A stretch of 48,280 nt of DNA, taken from Chara braunii. Its lineage: Eukaryota; Streptophyta; Charophyceae; Charales; Characeae. Below, piece by piece: positions 33,901 through 43,648 of this stretch (positions within the stretch are counted from its first letter, which is position 1; each line of letters begins with the position of its first letter). The stretch is taken from assembly GCA_003427395.1 (NCBI GenBank), contig BFEA01000185.1:2247026-2295305 (forward strand), given 5' to 3'. The notes beneath the pieces were generated by a model, which made no database searches, was not told the origin of the DNA, and saw only the letters and a program-made list of their open reading frames with translations. The position numbers and the translations under genes were made by a program.

Positions 33901-34257
33901 GGGCGCCATGAGGATAGTGGGTGGATGGCAGAGGCTAGGGGATGGAGGGAGACTCCACTGGTGCCCCCGGTGGTCCCCCCCCAATACCCGACCTTGCTGC
34001 AGGTTAGGCATGGAAGAGTAGAGTGGATATGGGACGCTGGACCCGGTTTCCAGCACGTTGGCGTCACTCTCATTGATACACTGTGTGGCAAAGATGTATT
34101 CATGGGACGTTGGACCCGGTTTCCAGCAGTTGTAGCTCCCCACCAATAGATGGAGCGGACCGCTAGGCAAAGCCTCAATCATGGTGGTTCTCTTACCACC
34201 ACCAGGATAGAGGTCTTGCACATGGGCCAGTGGAATTCCGGACTCTTTGAATCCCAG

Positions 34258-34990
34258 ACAAAGATGGGGTTAGATCGGTCAAGTGGTTCGTGCGATTGGC
34301 TGTTAAGGTCATTTGGAAAGAGAGAAACCTATGAGTATTCGACAACAAGGAGATGACAAACAAGGAGATTAGAGGTATGTTTAAAACGTCATTGAGAAGG
34401 ATTATCGAGGCAGATTGGATGAGGAAGGGACAGGGTTGCTCGACAAAGTGGTTCGAGGACACCTGGAGCAAAGAAGGTAAGTTGGTGAAGTTGGAATCAG
34501 GGAAGTTAGTATGGAATACCTGGTTTTGTAAGATCTGAACCTGGGTTGCTCGGTTCACGACATCCGCAGGAGGATGCCGGTTGGGTCGAGAGTTGAGGTG
34601 GGAGCACCACACCAGTCTTCGTGAGTCCCTGTGGGGTCCACCCGTCGATGTTAGACGGAGTACCTGTTTACTAGGAGTAGGATAGTCTTGGCTTGGGAGG
34701 ATTGGTCAACCCGTCGTTGTTAGACAGAGGATTTGTTTGTTAGGAGCAGGGTAGGTTGGTGGTTAGGATGGTTTTGTGGTTGGTTCCAGGAGCAGGGTAG
34801 CAAGACACAGGCCTGTGTTTGGTCAATTTGTTCCTTGAGTTTCCTAGGCTCCTGAGTCTTTTGGCCAAAGAGGTACTCGAGCAAGTGCTCGTTAAGCGAA
34901 ACTGGGTAATGCTCCCAGGTTTTACTCCGGGTTGAATTGTGAGATCCTCGGCTTCAAGTTTTACCTGTTATAATAAGAAGAGACAATTTG

Positions 34991-35027
<37 letters not shown>
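34258..35027 (+). mobile_element. third LINE 3' end with poly(A) tail
   Basis: The coding end at 34258-34537 reads VKWFVRLAVKVIWKERNL, a TGA, then VFDNKEMTNKEIRGMF and WFEDTWSKEG to the stop. A 3' untranslated part containing two CCCGTCG(A/T)TGTTAGAC blocks and an A run 34990-35027 complete it. It differs from the 26012 and 31434 LINEs, so it is another family. It is 5' truncated. Confidence 0.75.
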
Positions 35028-35029
<2 letters not shown>

Positions 35030-35611
35030 TGGGATACTAGACCAATGACAATTACTCACAGTACTCGGTCACTCGGTTGTCCAGCTGAATTCCTCTGAAG
35101 ATCCCACCCACCCTTCCTCTTACTATCATTTTGCCTTATCAGACTGGAAAAACGGTCCAGTGTCCTCAGAAGAAGAGAGAGAAAACTGGCTGGAAACCGG
35201 GTCCAACATCCTTTCCAAATACAAATAAAAAACTTCCAGTAATTCTAGCATCTCCCTCCACATCCCTTCATCGGTTTTTGCCATCCGATGTGAACATCTC
35301 ACGGCCTTACGGTCGCCACGTTGTTCGAAGACTAAGGGCGGGCCTGGTTGCACCAATCGCTCCGCCAAAATTTTGAACGAATCTGAACAGCTCATCCGTC
35401 CTGTGCCATTCAAAATGGTGTGATGGCAAGTAGTACACCTACCGTAGGCCCAAAACTCCGGCTAGAAAAAAAAAAAAGCAAACGTTCCTGCTCCAAAGCC
35501 CACTAGAAAAAACGAAAAAAAAAGAACCCTCCCGCCGCTCGAAAGTGTGTGAAAATGTGGAAAGTCCGCCACCTCTCTTTGCCAATCAAACAAACTTCCA
35601 ACCATTGCCAT
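35028..35611. other. no gene recognised
   Basis: A 95-residue minus-strand frame (35126-35413) is open but unrecognised. Part of it is the reverse of the LINE hairpin motif (35186-35206), so I do not call it. Confidence 0.4.
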
Positions 35612-35732
35612 GGGCCTTGCTCCGCTACTCATCACATGCACAAAAGACAAAAAGCATGGCGGCATATCTTTCCGTGTTCTTCGCAAAAATTCATTCTCAT
35701 TTTCAAAATTTGGTGAGGAGTGGAGCAAGGCC
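35612..35732. repeat. ~121 bp MITE, copy 2
   Basis: GGGCCTTGCTCCGCTACTCA and, from the right, GGCCTTGCTCCACTCCTCAC; inner CACAAAAGACAAAA. Same family as 15308 and 42433. Confidence 0.75.
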
Positions 35733-35945
35733 GTGCACATATCAGGCGCGCCGAGGGCGCTGTCCGAGGTACCCAGATACGTATCAATCCCTCGGTCGTT
35801 GGTTCACATAACCTGCACGGTCCAGATTCTTCCTTTCATGTGAAGGTATTTGGACTGGATTCGAACTTGAGGGTGTATTTGTTTTGTTTTTTAATGACTT
35901 GAGGGTGTATTTCAACAGTTCAGGGGTGTATCAACTGATAGTTAT

Positions 35946-36161
35946 AGATAGTTATTGATAGGTGAGTAAACATCATCTCATATGCAGAAAATCATCACAA
36001 ATTTCACTGAAGCAAAACACATATAAAGTATTTCACTGAAGCAAAACACATATAAAGTATTTCACTGAAGCAAATTTTGCATAGAAATCCACAAATGACA
36101 ATGCGTCTCAGTACACAAGGTACTCGTGATTGCAATGCGCCGGCGGGTAATGACTACCCCG
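35946..36161 (-). repeat. pseudo-LTR, 3' copy
   Basis: 216 bp, about 95% like 41583-41768. It holds one extra copy of a 29-bp unit (TTTCACTGAAGCAAAACACA plus TATAAAGTA) at 36003-36075. A small hairpin AGTAC-CTTGT-GTACT lies near its 5' side. I looked for a hammerhead ribozyme core (CTGATGA and GAAA) and did not find one. Confidence 0.9.
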
Positions 36162-36541
36162 ATCGGTTTCGACCGCCGCCAACGCGGCCATCCTCAGGGG
36201 GATTCCACCTCACATCTCCCTCGTCATTTCCCACGTTCCACCAACCCACCGCCGCTGCTGTCCGCTGACCATCTCCGGAGACACCCAGCGGTTCGACAAC
36301 GTAGGACCCGGAAAAGGACACAGGCTCACGCAATCATTGTTGATATAGTTGTCCGTATTCATACGCCAACTGCTAGTTCAGAGTCTAAATCAGTCTCACA
36401 AATTCTACTTGTCTGAAGCCTCAATTCGCGACATTCCGTAAGTAACAGGTTCGAGTCCCAACTGGCATAGCACGCAGTATCACAGTCCTACCTATCCTCG
36501 TTAGTTTGAGGCCCAAACAGGCCTCTCACTTCCGACGGTAC

Positions 36542-36840
36542 TCGAAAACATCAGTATGAACACCTCCAAACCGTTATAAACCGTCGAAAACATCAGTATG
36601 AACACCTCCAAACCGTTATAAACCAAAACACTGGACTCTACTCCACATGTTGTCGGTTCGAGGCTCAGCTTGACCATCTGGTACTACTAGATACCAAACA
36701 CCAAACAGCAAACGAGCACCACATGTACAACATCTACAACATTACCCTGTCACAGCATGGTACTATACCAAACACCAAACAGCAAACGAGCACCACATGT
36801 ACAGCATCTATAACATTACTCCGTCACAACATTCTATACA
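36542..36840. repeat. two short tandem duplications in the element's 3' region
   Basis: A 42-bp unit is repeated twice (36542-36583, 36584-36624; starts TCGAAAACATCAG). A 74-bp unit is repeated twice (from 36691 and 36765; starts ATACCAAACACC). B-box-like GGTTCGAGTCC occurs at 36448 without an A box. Confidence 0.9.
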
Positions 36841-37065
36841 GCTCCAAAAGTAAAACGACTTACAAACGTAGAACAAACCACAGAACAAAATACAGAACAA
36901 AATGCAGACCTGCCCATCCCTCTCCCTGTATCTTACTAACGATAGTAAACACCCAAGTTTAACGTGAAAGCATCATTTACAGGCTAAATGGTCCCATCTC
37001 CTGGTCGAACAACTCACAACAAATCGATTTCCAAACACAGAAGACAGGTCAATACATCATGTCAC

Positions 37066-39850
37066 TTAGTCAAACAACCATCTGCAGATCGATTCCCATA
37101 TCCGATTTTTTTCCTTCGCAAATCTTCGCAGAACTCTTTCAAAGAAGTTCTTTGGACACTTCTTAATGCGGGGTTCTCTCTTAAGGGTGAACACTTGCAT
37201 TGGAATTTTCTCCCGTATTGTAGTATTTTTGTCGATACGGTGCAAATAACTAGCTATCACTGCATTCTTATGCTGCTTGCTCCCCCAAGAGTTATAATGT
37301 TGTCCATTCTTAAATTCGAGCTTCTCGTTGCCCCAGATACCCTCCTCGTTCTTGGATAACTGAACACTGCCAATGTATGGAAAATGCTTGTTAGTCCTCA
37401 TCTCCATCCCCAAAAACTTCCACGAATTTCCGTCGTCGTCTGTTCTTTTAAGCTTTAAGTTCTTCGGGTAACACTTCTCGAAGGAAACCTTGATCCTTTC
37501 CACATCTTCGTCATTGTCACTTCGTGACAGAACGATCAGACTCACATCATCCATGAGTCTAAGCCTGAAGATATCCCGACGAAGGTTTCCCATGCTGCTC
37601 AGGAACTTGTACTCTGTGTAGGCATACATAATGCACGCCAGAGGTGGGCTAGTTCCTTTACCCATTGGGATTCCCACAACTTGTCTGAGTAGTACTCCAG
37701 TCGCTCTTGTATACATGTGCTTAAGCTCGAATTTCACGAACTCCACGATCTGTGTCAAATCGATCTCCGTCCAATGATCGTCTCCGGTTGTGTGTCCATA
37801 GCTACTTCCCTTGCCCCTTGGATTCACTCTCACATACTTCCTGCCTTTACTCACGTGGTAGTCAACTAACCACTCCACTGACTTAACGATCTCCTCGTGA
37901 GGTAGTCTGCTGAACATGTCTTTGATGTCGTATGACCTCGAGACAAGTTCGCAGCCTCTCTTCATACGGCGCTGCAGTCTGCGGTTGAAAACGTCAATCT
38001 TCGATGCTACCGTTGAGACAGATCTCAGATTGAAGTGCTTGTCGCTTGGCAGGGTGAACAGCATGTGATTCAACGCTCTTGACATATTCTTCCCCGCCTT
38101 GATAGTCAGCTCTGAATATGTTGGGCAGATTGGACGAAATCTGCTCAAATCTTTATGCTTTGGTAGTACGTAGGCATCTGCGAAGTCACCCTGCCCGTCC
38201 CATTTGACACTTAGCTGTAGGTTGCGTAGCTTGATCTCTGCTTTCATTTGCGTCTTGACCACCTCCTCATTTCATGTTTCAACCACGTATCCTTCACTCC
38301 TCACAAACATATCCAACATAGCTTCAAAGTACACCTTAGGACACATCACCAGACTTTCTCCTGTGTTTCTGTCTAACGGTGTTACCACCAGCCCTTTCAG
38401 CTTTACTTTTACCTGTTTCACTTCCCGCGTCGTCAAGTACTTGGTCCGCTCCGTTCGATGGTCGGTCAAACACGTGTTAACCTCACACACTTCGACAATA
38501 GTCTTCTGGTCTCTGTTGTTAACCCATCCTTCAAAGGTCGTGCCGATCTCTTCGCACAACATCTGACTCCTGTCTTGATAGTCAGATTTTGGAATGTTGT
38601 TCGCGTTGCAGATCATCGGGTGAATACCCTCCAGCTGCTGTAGCCGGAACTGCACGTGTTCTCCTATCCTCGGATAGGGAAGACCTGCGCAACAGCAGGT
38701 CTGCACTTCATCTTTAGCGAAACGCCGTTGATTGTGCAGCATGCTCGAGACTCACGGGTTCTTAACCCATACCATTCGAACAGTATTACGTGCTTCCTTT
38801 TTCACACAGACTGGTAGATCTAACCCCTCGATCTTGTCGTTCACCACCTTCCTAACCTCGGCTAACTTTATCTGATCGTCAAACTTAAGACGTACGATCA
38901 AACACGAATTCACATGCCAACCGTACTCGGCCTTGATTATCCTCACGATAATCCTTCGTAGATAGGCTGTAGACTGCTTCTGAAAATCCTTCGCGGCGTC
39001 TCTCAACCTCATCAGTTCTTCCAGACTTCGCCCTCTCAAACACTCGACTCGACCCGGGTTCCGTAGTATCGACACAAAAAAAGACTTGTCTGGTCCGATC
39101 TTCAGCTTCCATTGTCTCAGATAACACACCTCCACTTCTCCTCCCGTTTCAAAAACTTGTTTACATGCAGATAGTTTTTCCAGTTTTCCATTCGCCTTCA
39201 CCACGGTAAGCCCAAATGCCTTGCGTATCGATTTTCAACCCCCGCTCCATTGATTTCCTCCACTGAGGTAGAGATGAAAGCATCTGTAATCTTTCTCCTC
39301 CTTATCTTGAAGAAAACGGAAAACGTCCAAGTTCCAGTCATCCTTCTCATTGTTATGCACACGCATAGGTATAACCTTTTTCGGCTCACAATGACCACGT
39401 TGTGTAGCTTCATGCCTCGCTCGTTTACCTTTCCTTTTTCTCTTACGCCCTCCGTTTTTCTTCTTCTTCTTCGGCACCCTCCCACTCGTGTTCAAGACCG
39501 GACTCCACTGTTGAATGAACATCGTTTCCAGCAGTACCAGGTCTTGCGTAGAACAGTAATCGACTGGAATTAGAACGTACAATTCAGCCTCAAATGCTCT
39601 CCACCATGGGTATAGGTGATTATTCTTCTCTCCTCGATTATAGACTGGCACATGTTCCCTCCATCGCACATGCGCGTCCTGACCAGTTTTGCCTACGTAT
39701 TGCGCTCGACAAAATGGTGATGTAAGCACATACACGCACCCCGTAATATTATTGAAAATGTCGACGCCCCCTAGCTCATACAGGATAATCCAGGAAATAT
39801 ACGCATTTCTCCAACCATCTAATCTGTCCTCGTAGAGCTAGCATCATCAC
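37066..39850 (-). pseudogene. Penelope-like ORF2: GIY-YIG endonuclease plus reverse transcriptase
   Basis: One continuous minus-strand frame encodes ~920 residues with three internal stops (39235, 38752, 38272), all TGA and all consistent with CGA to TGA. The N-terminus reads GWRNAYISWIILYELGGVDI and then GIY-YIG: GCVYVLTSP, QYVGKTGQDAHVRWREH. A 150-residue linker (YLRQWKLKIGPDKSFFVSIL) and a Cys/His segment, TCCCAGLPYPRIGEHVQFRL, follow, then VTPLDRNTGESLVMCP. The reverse transcriptase has VLPKHKDLSRFRPICP, motif A SYDIKDMFSRLP, motif B VVGIPMGKGTSPPLA and motif C RLMDDVSLIVL (LMDD in place of YxDD), then SWKFLGMEM. The expected role is nicking the target and reverse transcribing the element RNA in the nucleus. 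Catalytic residues are otherwise kept. Confidence 0.88.
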
Positions 39851-40066
39851 GGCGATGCAATAGATGACATCCAAGTCCGAGTTCGACTTACCCTCCCTTC
39901 GCATAGAGACAACCCATCTGCTTAAAGCCCAAAACTCCTTATTCGGCCGGTGGTTTCATTCGTCAGTTTCCTGTGTGTCCCCGATCTCTTCTTACATCGC
40001 TTTCGTATCTCCAACGGCTTCGTTATCGTCATGTACTCCTTCGTTAGGTGCTCCGTATGCCGTCTC

Positions 40067-41320
40067 TCAGGCTGCTCGTTTTTCGGCAATAGCCACGATC
40101 GTGGGGACTTTCTTCCCCGCAAATTGTACGTCTTCATCCAAGCAAATCTGCTTGAGCTCCTCGACCGTCATATCGGCTAATAGAAGCATGTTATCTCGGA
40201 TATATTTCACTTTCCCCTCTGATCCGATCTTTGTCGGAACTTTCTTCCGATGGTTGCCCGTCCTTGGTATTATATGTCTCAGTGTCTTCCTAGCCGTCAT
40301 CTTCGGCATTGTTTTTCCGCCACTGTGCCTGAGTCTCTCGGCTAACTTTACAGGGATTCTGCTCGCCTAGGGGTTCTCTTAGTCGGTGTCATCATCGGTG
40401 GGCTATCCTTCACAGTCTTCTCAGCACTTCGCTTCCTTTTCTCTTGTTTCTCCGTAATCTTTAAGGCTTCCGTCCTATCGCTGATCTCCTCGAAGTCGCT
40501 GTCGCCCCATCCTCCGGAGGCTCCTGACTCATCATCAAATGCGCTGGTGTGATCCGGTGTCTTCATCTTGGCCTTCCTTTTTCCCACTGTCTCCTTCACC
40601 ACTTTCTTGACTTTCCTATCTACACGGTCGATACGGCTTTCGATACCTCCCATCCTTATAGATAGCTCCATCGCCATATCCTTGCGCATCAAGGCTCGTT
40701 TTTCTTCTTCTTGTCATTGCTTAGCCTCCTTTTTCTTCGCTCGTCTTTCGGCTTTCTCTTTTTCTTCAGCCTCCCGTCTCGCCTCCTCTTCTCTTTCAGA
40801 CTTCCGTCTTTCCTTCTCCTCTTTTGCTTCCTTTTGCTTGCCGACGAATTCGCGCATCGAGCTCAAAGAGCTTTCGAGATCCTCCAGTTGCTTGCGCAGA
40901 TCGGGTTCTTCAGAGGTCGTTCGCCTCATATTGCCACGTGTGCTGTGCCCCGGTGATAGCGAGCGGCCCCTTGGTCCCGTGTATGTGTGGGAACCTCCTT
41001 CGCCCACCAGCCTTGGGCATTGATTCTTGTAATGCCCTGGTTCATTACAGTTGAAGTAGACAGGAGCATTCCTCCTGGGATAATCCCGTGGAGGATATCC
41101 TCGATCATAGTTCCCGCTGCTCGACTCCCGTACCTCCCTCTTGCGTCCTTTCTTCCACCATCTCTTCCGCTCTCTCTGTTGTTGCCTTCCCTTCCAAAAT
41201 CTCTGCCGCCATTGCGTCCACTCTCACGACCGCTGTTGTAGTAGTGGTCTCGGTCTCGATTCCTCCGTTGTAGTAACGATCCCTATCTCTCTCCCGCCCA
41301 TAGTCTCTGTAGCCGGACAT
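40067..41320 (-). pseudogene. Penelope-like ORF1: zinc knuckle and coiled coil
   Basis: It starts MSGYRDYGRERDRDRYYNGG, an Arg/Asp/Tyr/Gly-rich disordered head. After two frameshifts it continues DRGYPPRDYPRRNAPV and a CCHC knuckle YFNCNEPGHYKNQC, in which the first Cys is Tyr (TGC to TAC). A highly charged coiled coil follows (RKQLEDLESSLSSMREFV, then Glu/Lys/Arg repeats), a stop near 40714, a basic segment (MGGIESRIDRVDRKVKKVV) and a serine/acid linker. The C-terminal helical part is MTVEELKQICLDEDVQFAG (40067-40309). I recall this exact architecture as one of the most repeated ORFs in Chara. The likely role is an RNA-binding, self-associating particle protein. Its link to the ORF2 here is by position. 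Confidence 0.78.
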
Positions 41321-41582
41321 GGTGTATCTTCAACGCGAAGGCGTTCGTTTTCAAAGTCGCTCCGCCGTGCTGCGCGCTGGAGAGTAGCCTTCACTGCTAC
41401 TGGTGTTACCTCGTCGTCTCCGTATCCGCTACTTGCAGAAGAACTTCTTCGCTCTCGAACCGCCTTGGATCTTTGCCTCGTCTTGCTTCTTATGAACTTC
41501 AGTCTTCAGTCTTGGTCATAGTGCTATACATGTTCACTCACACTCGGCAACCTTCTCCAAGTGGGTTCGCATGCGCCTTAAC

Positions 41583-41768
41583 AGATAGTTATTGATAGGT
41601 GAGTAAACATCATCTCATATGCAGAAAATCACCACGAATTTCACTGAAGCAAAACACATGTAAAGTATTTCGCTGAAGCAAATTTGCATAGAAATCCACA
41701 AATGACAATGCGTCTCAGTACACAAGGTACTCATGATTGCAATGCGCCGGCGGGTAATGGCTACCCCG
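41583..41768 (-). repeat. pseudo-LTR, 5' copy
   Basis: 186 bp direct repeat of 35946-36161 with the same ends (AGATAGTTATTGATAGG and GGGTAATGGCTACCCCG on the plus strand). It probably holds the promoter for ORF1. Confidence 0.9.
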
Positions 41769-42270
41769 CTATTCCACGGGCCGTGGAGCGAGGCGCTAAG
41801 GATCTCCTCCTTTTTTTGAACAGGCCCTAAGGATCTGGGAGCTCTCCTTTTTTTAATTCAGAATGATTTTATTGTGGTCATCTTTTTTTTTTTTTTTTTT
41901 TACAAAAAAAAAACGGAGCTCTCCTCCACTTGTAGTTGACCGAAAAAGAAAGAAAAAAGAAAGTTAAAGTGCCATTTTTCGATATTAATATAATGCTAAA
42001 CTTTCCAAAAAAAAAAAAAAAAAAAGTGCCATTTTTTTCTTTCATTTTCACCCTAGCCGAGTCCCTTTTACGCGTATGCCTCTTATCTGACCGTGGATCT
42101 CTGTAATCTAAGGTCAGAAATGAAGCATGCGGGTAAGTGGGACTTGGCCCCGGGTGTCGAGGTTTCGTTCTAGTTTTGAGTAGATGTGGCGCGCTACCAT
42201 CCGATCTGAAAATCTCGCGGCCAAAGTGTGTCCACGTCAAAAAAATACAGCAAACATAAATTAAACCCCT

Positions 42271-42372
42271 GCTACTTCTCGGCCTTTTGGCTAAGATCAA
42301 GTGTAGTATCTGTAATGTTCAGTTTAATATCTAATCCGTGGTCCATCGGCGGACCACACATCAACAAAATGG

Positions 42373-42403
<31 letters not shown>

Positions 42404-42409
42404 GCTACT
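42271..42409 (+). pseudogene. U2 snRNA retropseudogene
   Basis: TTCTCGGCCTTTTGGCTAAG, then ATCAAGTGTAGTATCTG and CAGTTTAATATCT, matches the first ~90 nt of U2, including the branch-point recognition region GTAGTA. The copy is cut before the Sm site and runs into a 30-base poly(A) (42373-42402). GCTACT flanks both sides (42271-42276, 42404-42409), a short target duplication. No plant upstream sequence element or proper TATA spacing is seen, so it is not a functional gene. LINE machinery is the likely source. Confidence 0.85.
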
Positions 42410-42432
42410 GGGACATGGCACCCTCGGTCATT

Positions 42433-42553
42433 GGGCCTCCCTCCACTGCTCACGCCATGCACAAAAGACAAAAAATATGGCAATGTATCTTCTCATGTTC
42501 TAGCGGAGTATTCAGTCTCGTTCGGCACATTTCGAGAGTAGTGGACCGAGCTT
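42433..42553. repeat. ~121 bp MITE, copy 3
   Basis: GGGCCTCCCTCCACTGCTCA and, from the right, AAGCTCGGTCCACTACTCTC; inner CACAAAAGACAAAA. Same family as 15308 and 35612. Confidence 0.75.
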
Positions 42554-42699
42554 CATTGTCTCCGACGTTGGCTAGGTCCCGCATGCAGGAATTAAGAGAA
42601 TGCTGACTGTCGATAGCGGAGATCGAACGGCTGACTTCTCTTACTCCATGCAAGTGGGACCTTGCCGCGTGTCAAGTCATCATGATGGCTGTCCTGATA

Positions 42700-42752
42700 C
42701 GGTTACAATGACATGGCGTTCTATTCGGGGGAAACAATGTATTGTGCTCCCA
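42700..42752. repeat. solo arm of the GTCTTC-CGAATA MITE family
   Basis: TGACATGGCGTTCTATTCGG followed by GGGAAACA matches one arm of the MITEs at 28657 and 46590; the other arm is absent. Confidence 0.55.
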
Positions 42753-42820
42753 GGAACACGACACTGTACATGGGAGTCGGCCTCAGTACGGCGGAGCCTA
42801 TGGTAGGTTGCCGTGCCTAA

Positions 42821-43216
42821 GGGCCTCGCCACACTACTCCCGACTTGGGCATTTTCGGGAGTGCAGCATCGCCACACCAGCTCCCGAGTTCAAGCTGTCG
42901 GATTGAATTCCAGAGTTGTCAGAATGTGCCTCCCGAGAGCACTCCCGAACTCACTGCCTGCAGAGCTTTTTTTTCGAGAGACCTCCTTCCCTCCTCCGAG
43001 TTTCATCCCAGATTCGGGAGCGGAGCCGGAAGGGACAAACGACTTCTGCCAGACTGCTTCACACTGATCCTTTCCACATGTGGCCAATGACATTTTCAGA
43101 ATTTGAGCGCGGCCGGGTCGAGAGTGTAGTATGGCGAAGGGCACTCCCGAGCGGGTTTTCACTTCCGGGAGCACTCCCGAAAATTTTCCCAAGTCGGGTG
43201 TGGTGTGGCGAGGCCC
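42821..43216. repeat. PIF/Harbinger-type MITE, GGGCC(C)TCGCC ends, copy 2
   Basis: Left GGGCCTCGCCACACTACTCC and, from the right, GGGCCTCGCCACACCACACC. The arms extend through CGACTTGGG to TTTTCGGGAGTGC. A duplicated TAA flanks it (42818-42820, 43217-43219). The length is 396 bp. CTCCCGA/TCGGGAG repeats fill the interior. Confidence 0.9.
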
Positions 43217-43296
43217 TAACTTCGGCGGCCAACCAACCAACAGAGGCGGTCCCTAAGCCAGGCCCTTGGCTTGGGCACTGGGCCCGTGATGAATTG

Positions 43297-43578
43297 TTTT
43301 TGGAAAATTTTCTAAATGCCCCTGAAAGTTGCCTTTAGTTGCAATCTGCCTCTCTGAGGACTGATGTGCCCTGATTTGCCCCTCTGACAGGGATTGAAGT
43401 TTCCGAAAAACCCCTGGCGTCGTTTGGGTATGAGATATGTTCAATTTGCCCCTACCGCTACTGGTGCCAAATTTCCAGTATGCCCCTACCGGATAGCAGC
43501 AGAAACATTTTTCATATGCCTGTACAGGTACCTTGCATCTTTTCAGCCGGCCTCTGCACCTACACGCATATATGGCGG

Positions 43579-43648
<70 letters not shown>

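Larger units (their letters stand above)
31240..34160 (+). mobile_element. LINE 3' portion, plus strand
   Basis: The coding segment starts IDIWNDLENRWLLPSELR at 31240 and is interrupted near 31340-31430 by T runs. It resumes at 31434 as INAIPDQWKFLLSPEG and continues to 33284. The 3' region 33290-34160 holds degenerate ~120-bp tandem units and several copies of the GCTGGACCCGGTTTCCAGC hairpin motif. No clear poly(A) end is seen. Confidence 0.8.
35946..41768 (-). mobile_element. Penelope-like retroelement with N-terminal GIY-YIG, flanked by pseudo-LTRs
   Basis: The complete layout on the minus strand is pseudo-LTR (41768-41583), ORF1 with zinc knuckle and coiled coil (41320 to ~40067), ORF2 with GIY-YIG then reverse transcriptase (~39850 to 37066), a 3' region with tandem repeats (37060-36170), then a second direct copy of the pseudo-LTR (36161-35946). 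Direct terminal copies are typical of Penelope-like elements, whose insertions are often partial tandems. A GIY-YIG before the RT is known for the permuted Chlamys/Naiad group; canonical elements carry it after the RT. No flanking target duplication was identified. Damage is light: ORF2 stays in one frame. Confidence 0.85.

Noticed and set aside
35126-35413. 95-residue minus-strand frame
   Set aside because: Unrecognised, and part is the reverse of the LINE 3' hairpin motif; no other support.
35946-36161. Hammerhead ribozyme in the pseudo-LTR
   Set aside because: Known in some Penelope-like elements, but neither strand shows CTGATGA with a GAAA partner at suitable distance.
36448-36458. Pol III B box suggesting a SINE in the 3' region of the Penelope-like element
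   Set aside because: No A box at the right distance and no poly(A) or tRNA fold.
41875-42040. Open frame with Lys/Phe runs at 41878-42300
   Set aside because: Built from homopolymer A/T runs.
42255-42372. Working U2 snRNA gene
   Set aside because: Truncated before the Sm site, poly(A) attached, short target duplication, no upstream promoter element.
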